In this document: piece after piece, positions 7,085 through 14,884 of the stretch
Layout of the letters: every line of letters starts with the position of its first letter
Position numbering within the stretch: the stretch's first letter is position 1
Source of the DNA: Desulfurellales bacterium
Lineage (GTDB): Bacteria > Campylobacterota_A > Desulfurellia > Desulfurellales > Hippeaceae
Reading direction: 5' to 3'
DNA length: 36,108 nucleotides
Assembly: GCA_027064065.1 (NCBI GenBank)
Contig: JAMOQJ010000093.1
Span: 1-36,108 of the forward strand
Program-made: the position numbers and the translations under genes
The notes under the pieces: model-generated
Seen by the model: only the letters and a program-made list of their open reading frames with translations
Told to the model about the DNA's origin: nothing
Database searches by the model: none

Positions 7085-8286
7085 GGTAAAAAATCTATAT
7101 TAATAGGCGAGGCTTTGGCTTCGCCTATTAAATATAAAGAGCCTGTTATTACGGCTATGTTTTCTTTTTCTTTTAGAAATCTTTCTATGGCTTCATTTGT
7201 ATTGTTTGCTATGGATACTTTTTTGTTTTTTATATAGGTTTTGATATTTATAGGATTTTCAGATAGCTTGTGTTGAGATAGTGAAGTCAGTATTATTTTA
7301 TTGAAATGAGGGATAAGTATCTTTAAGACATTTTTCCAATCCTTATGTTTTAAAGCTGAAAATATCAATAGTTTTTCTTCTCGATAGTTTTTTAGAGATG
7401 ATACAAGTTTTAGTGCTGCGTTTATATTATGAGCTCCGTCCAATATAAATATCTTTTTACCTGAATGTATAACTTCAAATCTTCCTTGCCAAAAGCTTTT
7501 TTTGAAGGAATCGTAATCAAGATTAAATCCGTATTCATTATTCAAAACATCTATAGCAAGCATAGCTGTTGCAAGATTTTCTTTTAAAGCCAATCCTTGC
7601 ATTTTTGCGTTAATCTCTTTTGCTTTTTTTAGATAGTTATCATCAACGAAAAACAATCTTGCCTTTGTGTTTGTTTTTATTGTATTGGTAACGATTTTAC
7701 TATTTTTACCTATAACACCCAATGCCCTTATAATTTTCATTTTTGTTTTTGTTATTTCTTTATGTGTGTTGCCTAAATATTCTTTGTGGTCTAAGGATAT
7801 GTGCGTTAATATGCTTAGTATAGGATTTGTTGTGTTCACTGCATCAAATTCGCCGCCCATCCCAACTTCCAGAATAGCAATATCAACGCCCAATCTGCTA
7901 AATACAAGAAAGGCTAATACGGTTAAAAATTCGAAATATGTAAGTTGTGCTCTATCTATTTTTGATTTTAGATAATTTGCATACTCAAGCAATAAAGAAT
8001 AGCTTATCGGTTTATTATTCATCTTAAATCTTTCGTTTATTTGAATGAGATGTGGTGATGTGTATGTTCCAACATTTAAACCCGCATCAATAAACGCATC
8101 TGTTAAAAATTGACAAACGCTACCCTTGCCGTTTGTGCCGCCTACCACTATAGATTGAAAATTATTTTGTGGATTGCCTAAATTTTTTAAAACCGCTTTT
8201 ACTCTATCCAGTCCAAGTTCTATGGAATAGGGTTGAAGTTTGTTTAGTATTTTTGAAAATTGCCTGTATGCTTCGATTTCATTCAT
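7081..8286 (-). CDS. folC: Bifunctional folylpolyglutamate synthase/dihydrofolate synthase
   Basis: FolC adds glutamate to dihydropteroate and to reduced folates using ATP. The 401-residue protein belongs to the Mur ligase superfamily. Landmarks: the P-loop GGTNGKGSVCQFL (about 48-60), the segment YTSPHLIQINERF, then LTHISLDHKEYLGNT with the metal/ATP residues, the carbamylated-lysine region KTKMKIIR, and the C-terminal-domain motif ILDGAHN near residue 283. Folate supply links it to thyX and trmFO elsewhere in the window. Its start overlaps the acpS stop (ATGA), and it is the last gene of a minus-strand operon. Its final codons form a hairpin and its stop overlaps porB. Confidence 0.93.
   Translation of the reverse strand: MNEIEAYRQFSKILNKLQPYSIELGLDRVKAVLKNLGNPQNNFQSIVVGGTNGKGSVCQFLTDAFIDAGLNVGTYTSPHLIQINERFKMNNKPISYSLLLEYANYLKSKIDRAQLTYFEFLTVLAFLVFSRLGVDIAILEVGMGGEFDAVNTTNPILSILTHISLDHKEYLGNTHKEITKTKMKIIRALGVIGKNSKIVTNTIKTNTKARLFFVDDNYLKKAKEINAKMQGLALKENLATAMLAIDVLNNEYGFNLDYDSFKKSFWQGRFEVIHSGKKIFILDGAHNINAALKLVSSLKNYREEKLLIFSALKHKDWKNVLKILIPHFNKIILTSLSQHKLSENPINIKTYIKNKKVSIANNTNEAIERFLKEKENIAVITGSLYLIGEAKASPINIDFLP
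7101..7130. terminator. Strong hairpin between convergent porB and folC
   Basis: The arms 7101-7113 (TAATAGGCGAGGC) and 7118-7130 pair over 13 positions with one G-T pair and a TTTG loop. It begins 17 bases after the porB stop and lies inside the last codons of folC. On the minus strand a T6 run follows after about seven bases; on the plus strand there is no T-run. It may stop transcripts from one or both directions; this function is inferred. Confidence 0.5.
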
Positions 8287-8612
8287 GGTTTTATTGCTAC
8301 TGCCGTAGCGTATCTTCTTGAGTGGCTAATGGATAAAGATATATTTGTCTTGTGTTTTTTTACAAAAACTTCGGGTTTTCCGCTTTTTGTGTTTAGTATT
8401 TCTATATCCAAAAAGGTTATCTTTGCGTCTAATACCTTGATTATCGCTTCTTTTGAACAGAATCTTCCGCACAGGGAAGGGTAGGGGTTTTTCTTTCTAA
8501 AACAATATTCTATCTCTTTTTTTGTGAATATCCTTTTTAAAAATCTATCACCCCATTTTTTGTGGGCTTTTTTTATTCTTTCTATCTCTTCTATGTCTAT
8601 GCCTATTTCCAT
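8283..8612 (-). CDS. acpS: Holo-[acyl-carrier-protein] synthase
   Basis: AcpS transfers 4'-phosphopantetheine from CoA to acyl carrier protein and so switches on fatty acid synthesis. The 109-residue protein has the family's metal site residues in GIDIEEIERI (Asp near 6) and in GRFCSKEAIIKVL (Glu near 55), then the conserved SISHSRRYATAVAI at the C-terminus. It overlaps pdxJ upstream by ten bases and folC downstream by four, so translation is probably coupled. A pdxJ-acpS pair is common in bacteria, which supports both calls. Confidence 0.93.
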   Translation of the reverse strand: MEIGIDIEEIERIKKAHKKWGDRFLKRIFTKKEIEYCFRKKNPYPSLCGRFCSKEAIIKVLDAKITFLDIEILNTKSGKPEVFVKKHKTNISLSISHSRRYATAVAIKP

Positions 8613-9328
8613 CGTGCTTCATAAATCAATTGTCTCATCAATCTTACTGCTTCTTTTATGCCTACAAATACACTTTTTGCTATTATGCTGTGTCCGATAT
8701 TTAGTTCGGTAATTTCTTTTATAGCAGCAATGGGTTTTACATTTTCGTAGGTTAAGCCGTGTCCGGCGTGAACGGTTAGCCCTAACGATTTTGCATATTT
8801 TGCCGCGTCGATTATTCTATTTAACTCTTTTGCTTGTTCGTTTTTTGTTTTTGCGTTTGCGTAACTGCCCGTGTGAATCTCTATTGCATCGGCATTAACA
8901 TTTTTTGCTGCATCTATCTGTTTGTTGTCAGGGTCTATAAACAGCGATACAAATATGCCCTTATCTTTAAGTTCTGATACTACGTTTTTAGTTCTCTTTA
9001 AATCTTTAAGAACATCCAATCCACCTTCGGTTGTTATTTCCTGTCTTTTTTCGGGAACAAGCGTTGCTTGGTTGGGTTTTACATCCTTTGCAATCTCAAC
9101 TATCTCTTTGTTTAAGCTCATCTCAAGGTTTAACTTTATTTTAATGATTTCTTTTATTTGGTATACGTCTTTATCTTGTATGTGTCTTCTGTCTTCTCTT
9201 AAGTGAACCGTTATGCCGTCAGCAAGTGCTTCTTGAACAAGTAGTGCTGCATATATAGGCTCAGGCTCGTTTGTCATCCTTGCCTGTCTTATTGTTGCTA
9301 TATGGTCTATATTGACTCCAAGCTCCAT
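8603..9328 (-). CDS. pdxJ: Pyridoxine 5'-phosphate synthase
   Basis: PdxJ condenses 1-deoxy-D-xylulose 5-phosphate with 1-amino-acetone 3-phosphate to form pyridoxine phosphate (DXP-dependent vitamin B6 pathway). It is a 241-residue TIM barrel. Clear family motifs: LGVNIDHIATIRQAR at the start, ADGITVHLREDRRHI (about 37-51), the catalytic Glu region NQATLVPEKRQEITTEGG, IEIHTGSYA, and the late GHGLTYENV. The ribosome site GGGGGA lies just before the ATG. The gene sits 11 bases after the VanZ-like gene and overlaps acpS. PLP from this pathway serves the aminotransferase at 18675, among others. Confidence 0.96.
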   Translation of the reverse strand: MELGVNIDHIATIRQARMTNEPEPIYAALLVQEALADGITVHLREDRRHIQDKDVYQIKEIIKIKLNLEMSLNKEIVEIAKDVKPNQATLVPEKRQEITTEGGLDVLKDLKRTKNVVSELKDKGIFVSLFIDPDNKQIDAAKNVNADAIEIHTGSYANAKTKNEQAKELNRIIDAAKYAKSLGLTVHAGHGLTYENVKPIAAIKEITELNIGHSIIAKSVFVGIKEAVRLMRQLIYEARWK

Positions 9329-9339
9329 TTTTTATCCCC

Positions 9340-9747
9340 CTAAATTTTTTGTCCGTTTATTGTTAGTTTGTTTTTTGGGATTGCCAGTATGCCGAATATT
9401 ATTGCTCCGAGAGAATTTGCTATTATATCGCCTGTTGAGAAGCTTCTATATGGCAAAAAATATTGAATACATTCCATAATAATTCCATAAAGTATAGCAA
9501 ATAGCACCGAAAAAATTGTCAGTAATTTTTTATTTTTTATGTATTTTAAAAAATATAGGTAGCTGATAAATGACGTAAAAAAATAGATAATAAAATGAAC
9601 AAGTTTATCTGAATTTTCAGGAGCGTTTTGGTAGCTAAATTTGTAAGTAGATAAAAACAATACGGTTATAAGCCAACCGTACATCATATATGTTGCCGCT
9701 ATGTTAAATTTCTCTTTCAATAAACTAAAACCTTCGTTTATTTTCAT
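9340..9747 (-). CDS. VanZ-like family membrane protein
   Basis: A 135-residue protein with about four hydrophobic segments (roughly 22-34, 49-70, 77-92 and 107-123). It carries the VanZ-like pattern: DKLVHFIIYFF in the second segment, then YGIIMECIQYFLPYRSFSTGDIIANSLGAIIFG, i.e. conserved H, E, Q, P-R, D and N positions. VanZ itself gives low-level teicoplanin resistance, but most members like this have no known role and should not be read as resistance genes. No clear ribosome site precedes the ATG; M21 or M22 are possible later starts but would remove the first charged stretch. It lies between the EAL-domain gene and pdxJ. Confidence 0.75.
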   Translation of the reverse strand: MKINEGFSLLKEKFNIAATYMMYGWLITVLFLSTYKFSYQNAPENSDKLVHFIIYFFTSFISYLYFLKYIKNKKLLTIFSVLFAILYGIIMECIQYFLPYRSFSTGDIIANSLGAIIFGILAIPKNKLTINGQKI

Positions 9748-9779
9748 ATTTGCAATAATACATATAATTTAAATTTAGT

Positions 9780-12700
9780 CTATATTTTTGATTGGTTTTG
9801 TAGCATTTCTTTAAATTTTTCAGGTGTAAGCGGTTTTGATAAAAGATAACCCTGTAAATAATCGCAACCGATATCTATAAGCAATCTTTTTTGTTCTTCT
9901 GTTTCTACGCCTTCAGCTATGGTTTTCATATTGAGTTTATGAGCAAGGTATATTATCGTTTCAACGATTGATAAAACATTTTTGTCTTCGGTTATCCTTC
10001 TTATAAATGATATATCTATTTTTATATAGTCTACCAATAATTGAGATAAGTATGATAGGGATGAATAGCCCGTTCCAAAATCATCTATAGAAAATAAAAA
10101 CCCGCTTTTTCTTAACGTTTTTATTAGGTTTTTCATATATTCTATATCATCCATAAAAGAGCGTTCTATTATCTCTATGTTGATAAGATTGTGGTCTATA
10201 TAAGGTTTTGCAATAATTTTTGCAAGATTATCTTTAAAGGATTGTAGTTTACAGCTCTGAGGGGCTATATTAATTGATATAGGTACAGGTTGAATGTTTT
10301 GCTGTTTAAAAAATGATATCATATCCAACACTATATCAAGCACCTGAGAATCTACCTTTGATATCATAAGGGTTTCTTCTAAATAGGGTATAAATTCCAT
10401 AGGCGGAACTATCTTGCCGTTTTTACTCCATCTTAAAAGAGCCTCTGCTCCTTTGATGTTTCCATATTTATCGAAATAGGGCTGATAGTGAACAATGAAT
10501 TCCTTGTTTTCTATTGCTTTTATCATATTGTTTTTTAGCTGCAATTTGTTAAATGCTTGTTTTTCTAAGTCTTTTCTAAAGAATCCAAACGTGTTTTCTC
10601 CTTTTCTCTTTGCGTCAGCCAAAGCAGACTGTGCTTTGTTTATCAATATGTTAGAGCTACTTCCATCCTTAGGTATTAGGCTTAATCCTGTGTTGAATGA
10701 TATGTTTATCTGTTGATTATTGATTGTATATGGTTTTGTAAGTTCATCCAACACCTTTTCTATAATAATCAGTGCATCTTCTTCATTTTTTAGCTCTTTT
10801 AGTAGAATTCCGAATCGGTCTGACTCCAATTTTGCTACTATATCGTAGGTCCGTAAAGCATTTTTGATGCGTTTTCCTATTTCTATTAATACTTTATTGC
10901 CATTTTCAAAACCAAAAGCCCTGTTTATTTGAAAAAAGCCTGTAGGATTTATTATGGATACGCAACCCATAGTCTTATTTAGGGTTAAGATTCTGTTTGC
11001 AAAACTATCAATTGAGTTTGCAAATGAACTTCTGTTGGGCAGATTGGTTAGGCTATCAAAGTGTAAGAGCTTATCTATCTGTTCTTTGAGTTGAGACTCT
11101 TTTGTTATATCTTTGCCTGTAGCTATGTAGTATTTTGTGTTTTTATCAGCAACAAAAGGAACTATAACCGTATGGGCTGTTATATTTTTATTTGATTTTG
11201 CTTTATAGGTTATTATGCCTGAAAGCGCTCTATTTTCTTTGTCTACATCACAAATCAACTTATAGAACTGATTATTTTTTTCCTTACCCGCTATCATCTG
11301 ACAGGATTTTTTAATCAATTCTTCTTTGTTGTATCCAAAAAATTTTTCAGCAGAAGCGTTTATCCATTCAATTTTTAGATGTTTATTGAGTATTATAACA
11401 AAGTTATATCCTGCATCGAGAGCTGATATTGTCATTTTATTAAATTTGTCTTTTTCTAATTTATCCAATATGAACAAGGTATTGTTCATTATTACCTGTA
11501 ATAGATTATATACATCCTTGTTGAATATATTTTTTTTAGATGATGCCAGGATTAAAACACCATTGAAATTTCTTTTTGTTATGATTGGTATTGCGCATCC
11601 TGCGTGTATGTCGTATTTGTCCATATGTTTATTGACTAATCCCAAATGTTTTTTTCTTATATCATTTACTATATATATTTTTTTGTTTTTAATCGCCTTA
11701 TAGAACGGTAAAAGCTTAAATAAAGGCGTTTTTGAAGATTTTTTTAGTATTTTTATGTAATTTTCCAAGAATTTTTTGTGCGAATTTTTAGTTGTAGCTT
11801 TTTGCTCTATGTTTATTGTATTGTTTTTTAGGGTTGCTATAAACGCTATATCCATGCCCATATGCTCTATAAATGTGTTTGGTAGGTTGCTTAAGAATTC
11901 ATTCTGACTCTTTGAGGATATGTATAGCTTGTTTAGATTGTATAAAGTATTGTATATCTTTGATTGAAATTTAATCTGTTTTTCTTTTTCGATTGTATCC
12001 GTGATATTTCTTGATAGATTAACGAAGTGTGTAATTTGACCATCTATGATTATGGGTATGGTGATTGAATCTAAATAAAACCTGTTGCCGTGCTTATCTG
12101 TATTTACAAAACGCCCTCTAAATGTTTTGCCTTGTAGAAGTGTCTGTAAGATATGTTTGTTTTTGATTGTTTTGTCTATGGGTTTAGGTTTAAATATAAC
12201 AAATTTTTTACCTAAGAGCTCGCTATGCGTATAGCCTGATATAGTTAAAACCGCTTCGTTTGAATGCAAAATAATACCGTCTTTGTTGGTTATGATGACC
12301 CATTCGTGAGATTTTTCTATTGCTTTGTTTAGTATGGTAATATTTTTATCTTTTTCTATCTTGTTTAACGCAAATGACGTAATGGATTGTATCTCTTTTA
12401 ATAGTTCAATATTGTTCTTGTTGAATGAATCCGATATATTGTCGTGAATAAGCAATATATATTCTATTTTTCCGTTTTTAAATATAGGTATGGAACAGGC
12501 TGAGTATATGTTGTATTTTTTGTGATATTCCCACCACGGTTTCATGTTTTCATTGGCTAAAACATTTGAAAGTATTGCTATTTTGCCGCTTGAATAGGCT
12601 TGATGCACCGTGCCTTTTCCGTACGGCAGGCTTGGGTCTATAGATATCTTTATTGATTTTATATTATTTTCGAAACCTGGTATCTTTGTGCTTACATGCA

Positions 12701-13229
12701 ATATATTGTAGAGTTTTGTATTTTGATTTATTGTTCCTATGCTTGCTGATATATACCCAATACTATTTACCAAAATATTGCATATAGACCTTAATAGGCT
12801 TTTCTCATTTTTGGTTTTTGTTATGAGTCTGTTAATTTGGGTTATTGCCTTAAAAAGCTTTTCGTATGATTTTGCTTCTGTGTTATCTATAACAAAGACT
12901 ATGCCTGAAGGTTTGTTTTTGTAGGTTATTGTATACGCAAATACCTTTACCGGTTTTATTAAGCCGTCTTTTGCTTTATATACAAAATCTACGTACTCAT
13001 AATTAAAATGCTCATTCTTCAGTCTTCTTTCTATATTTTCTTTTATTTTTTCTGCATCTTTTTTATTTAGAAAATCAAGAAAACTTTTGTTAAGCAGCTC
13101 TTTAGTTGAATATCCCGTAATATTTGACAAGGCTTTATTTGCAAATACTATCTTACCATTTTCTTGATATATGTATATGCCTAATGACGATGAGTTGTAT
13201 AGTTCTTTAAAAAAATCTGATTCGTTCAT
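9780..13229 (-). CDS. PAS/GAF sensor protein with degenerate GGDEF and intact EAL domain (probable c-di-GMP phosphodiesterase)
   Basis: A 1149-residue soluble-looking signalling protein. Domains, roughly: PAS (1-120), GAF (135-295), PAS (300-415), GAF (430-590), PAS (600-715), GGDEF (720-890), EAL (900-1145). The GGDEF site reads ESDRF at 802-806, so two glycines and the glutamate are replaced and cyclase activity is not expected. The EAL domain keeps EALLRW (E929), the NIA and IEIIERSF elements, IDDFGTGYSSL (D1049, D1050) and IAEGVETEEQ, so c-di-GMP hydrolysis is plausible. No transmembrane segment or signal peptide is seen, suggesting that the PAS/GAF domains sense a cytoplasmic ligand or redox state. 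Thirty-two bases separate it from the VanZ-like gene. Confidence 0.93.
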   Translation of the reverse strand: MNESDFFKELYNSSSLGIYIYQENGKIVFANKALSNITGYSTKELLNKSFLDFLNKKDAEKIKENIERRLKNEHFNYEYVDFVYKAKDGLIKPVKVFAYTITYKNKPSGIVFVIDNTEAKSYEKLFKAITQINRLITKTKNEKSLLRSICNILVNSIGYISASIGTINQNTKLYNILHVSTKIPGFENNIKSIKISIDPSLPYGKGTVHQAYSSGKIAILSNVLANENMKPWWEYHKKYNIYSACSIPIFKNGKIEYILLIHDNISDSFNKNNIELLKEIQSITSFALNKIEKDKNITILNKAIEKSHEWVIITNKDGIILHSNEAVLTISGYTHSELLGKKFVIFKPKPIDKTIKNKHILQTLLQGKTFRGRFVNTDKHGNRFYLDSITIPIIIDGQITHFVNLSRNITDTIEKEKQIKFQSKIYNTLYNLNKLYISSKSQNEFLSNLPNTFIEHMGMDIAFIATLKNNTINIEQKATTKNSHKKFLENYIKILKKSSKTPLFKLLPFYKAIKNKKIYIVNDIRKKHLGLVNKHMDKYDIHAGCAIPIITKRNFNGVLILASSKKNIFNKDVYNLLQVIMNNTLFILDKLEKDKFNKMTISALDAGYNFVIILNKHLKIEWINASAEKFFGYNKEELIKKSCQMIAGKEKNNQFYKLICDVDKENRALSGIITYKAKSNKNITAHTVIVPFVADKNTKYYIATGKDITKESQLKEQIDKLLHFDSLTNLPNRSSFANSIDSFANRILTLNKTMGCVSIINPTGFFQINRAFGFENGNKVLIEIGKRIKNALRTYDIVAKLESDRFGILLKELKNEEDALIIIEKVLDELTKPYTINNQQINISFNTGLSLIPKDGSSSNILINKAQSALADAKRKGENTFGFFRKDLEKQAFNKLQLKNNMIKAIENKEFIVHYQPYFDKYGNIKGAEALLRWSKNGKIVPPMEFIPYLEETLMISKVDSQVLDIVLDMISFFKQQNIQPVPISINIAPQSCKLQSFKDNLAKIIAKPYIDHNLINIEIIERSFMDDIEYMKNLIKTLRKSGFLFSIDDFGTGYSSLSYLSQLLVDYIKIDISFIRRITEDKNVLSIVETIIYLAHKLNMKTIAEGVETEEQKRLLIDIGCDYLQGYLLSKPLTPEKFKEMLQNQSKI

Positions 13230-13274
13230 TATATTCTTCTTTTTCTGACCAAAGTTAATTACTATAGTATGATA

Positions 13275-13304
13275 ATTATATTATATATTTACCAAAAAAG
13301 TCAA
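13275..13304 (-). promoter_or_regulatory. Promoter for the PAS/GAF/EAL gene
   Basis: On the minus strand TTGACT (13304-13299) is followed after 18 bases by TATAAT (13280-13275). A second TATAAT overlaps at 13285-13280 with a poor 13-base spacer. The transcript would begin about 40 bases before the ATG at 13229. The short gap also holds the palindrome ACTATAGT at 13261-13268, near the expected start of transcription. Confidence 0.6.
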
Positions 13305-13345
13305 ATTATTTATACAGCAAATATGGTATTAATAGAAAATATATT

Positions 13346-14845
13346 TTACTTAATATTATCTATTATTTCATTTAAAATAGCGTTTATGTTGTTTTTAGGA
13401 TTTACCCTTATACAGTTTTTAGGTTTTTCAAGAATTTCTTTTTGTTTTATGTATATCTCAAATCTGCCGTCCGATACGCTTTTTTGAGACTCCCTTTTTT
13501 GAAAATGTTTTTTTGCAGTTTCATCGTCAACATCAACAAAAATTACAACGGGTTTTATATTTAGTCTTTTCATAAATGTTTCTACATCGTTTCTTTGTTT
13601 CTTTGTTAGGTATGTGGCGTCGAGTATAACATTTTTGCCATCTTTTAAAGTATCGTAAGCTTTGGTTTTTAATGTATTGTAAACAGTATCGGTTATTTCT
13701 TTCGAATATATCCCTTTTTGAAAATCCGATAAATCTTTTTGAAATTTATCCATACCCAAGAGCTCTTTTCTAATCGAATCAGAATTCAATACAACGGCGT
13801 CTATGCTTTTCGACAATCTGTCTGCTATATAGCTTTTACCCGAACCTGTTAACCCGCTCATAAGTATAAGTTTTGGCTTGAATTGTTTCGGCAAATATCC
13901 AAATGCCAAATCAAAATAGTTGTTTGCTTCTTTCTTATTTTGTTGAAAAAAAGCAATTTTTCCTCTTACATATGCTCTGTAGATTTTGTAAAATGTAACT
14001 ATATCGTAAAGGGTGTCGTCTTTTGAATATTCAAGGTAGTATTTCAAAAATAAATCCGATAGGTCGTATCTTGAATAGTTTTCCAAATCCATAAGCATAA
14101 AGGCAACGTCGCTTGCAACGTCTGAGTATCTAAATCGCTCATTAAACTCAATACAATCATAGATGTATATCTCTTCTTCGGATATTATGCAGATGTTCCT
14201 TGAATACATATCGCCGTGGCAATCTTTTATTTTTTTTGTTTTAATTCTATGTTGAAATAGATTCTCTTCTTTTTTGTAAAATTGATTTGTGTATGTGAAT
14301 ATTGAGTTGTATTGATATTCGGTTATATAGTCGCCTATTGCATTTTTTGTCTGCTCAAAATTTTCATCGGTATTTGTTTTGTTTGTTTCTATAGAGCCGA
14401 AAGATAGTATATAGTCGTTTGTTTCTGCGTTTTTGTGAAAATTGGCGATAATTTTTGCTAATGCATTTATGTGCGATTCTTCAATCTTGTTTTGTCTGAT
14501 TAACAAATCCATCATTCTGTCTTGCGGAATCTTTTTCATTTTTACGGCATATTCTATAATATCGCCTTCTTCATCTATGCTAATTTCGTTTTCCTGTTTG
14601 GTGATTTTTGATATGCCAAGGTACATATCTTTTGCAAGTCTGCTGTTGAGTTCAATTTCCTGTTTGCAAAACTTAAGCCTTTTTTCCAAGCTTGAATAGT
14701 CTAAAAAACCAAAATTTACCGGTTTTTTGATTTTATAGACCGTATCTTTGCCTATCAACACCCACGAAATATGAGTTTCTTCCAAATCAAACCCATATTT
14801 TTCAATCAATTTGTCTACCTGAGTTTTTTCCATAGCTTTATACAT
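13346..14845 (-). CDS. Fusion of aminoglycoside phosphotransferase-like kinase and P-loop (AAA_33-type) kinase domain
   Basis: A 499-residue two-domain protein. The N-terminal part (about 1-320) has a kinase-like fold with the phosphotransferase loop CHGDMYSRNI near residue 210, followed by YDCIEFNERFRYSDVASDVAF, which supplies the metal-binding Asp. The C-terminal part opens with LILMSGLTGSGKSYIADRL near residue 338, a Walker A loop, then SDSIRKELLG as in gluconate/polynucleotide-type small kinases. Such fusions are widespread in anaerobes and proteobacteria; the substrate is unknown and nothing here points to drug resistance. The start could also be the ATG at 14833 (MEKTQVDK), which has AGGA upstream. 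It lies directly after the terminator of the acyl-CoA ligase. Confidence 0.85.
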   Translation of the reverse strand: MYKAMEKTQVDKLIEKYGFDLEETHISWVLIGKDTVYKIKKPVNFGFLDYSSLEKRLKFCKQEIELNSRLAKDMYLGISKITKQENEISIDEEGDIIEYAVKMKKIPQDRMMDLLIRQNKIEESHINALAKIIANFHKNAETNDYILSFGSIETNKTNTDENFEQTKNAIGDYITEYQYNSIFTYTNQFYKKEENLFQHRIKTKKIKDCHGDMYSRNICIISEEEIYIYDCIEFNERFRYSDVASDVAFMLMDLENYSRYDLSDLFLKYYLEYSKDDTLYDIVTFYKIYRAYVRGKIAFFQQNKKEANNYFDLAFGYLPKQFKPKLILMSGLTGSGKSYIADRLSKSIDAVVLNSDSIRKELLGMDKFQKDLSDFQKGIYSKEITDTVYNTLKTKAYDTLKDGKNVILDATYLTKKQRNDVETFMKRLNIKPVVIFVDVDDETAKKHFQKRESQKSVSDGRFEIYIKQKEILEKPKNCIRVNPKNNINAILNEIIDNIK

Positions 14846-14857
14846 CCTAAATATTAT

Positions 14858-14884
14858 AAAAAAAGGAGCTTAAAGCCCCTTTTT
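14858..14884 (-). terminator. Rho-independent terminator after acyl-CoA ligase
   Basis: Directly after the ligase stop the minus strand reads AAAAAGGGGCT, loop TTA, AGCTCCTTTTT, then more T. One mismatch interrupts the stem. The hairpin with an A-run before and T-run after could work in both directions, but the genes on either side are both on the minus strand. Confidence 0.8.

Noticed and set aside
9340-9747. Teicoplanin resistance gene vanZ
   Set aside because: Only the fold-level VanZ-like pattern is present, and there is no van cluster. The name is a domain label here.
13346-14845. Aminoglycoside resistance gene
   Set aside because: The phosphotransferase-like fold is shared by many metabolic kinases, and the fusion with a P-loop domain argues for a housekeeping small-molecule kinase.
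14845-14858. TATAAT seven bases before the ATG of the fused kinase gene, suggesting a leaderless transcript
   Set aside because: The hexamer falls in the T-tract of a terminator and no -35 box is found at any normal distance. I keep only the alternative start at 14833 as a note.
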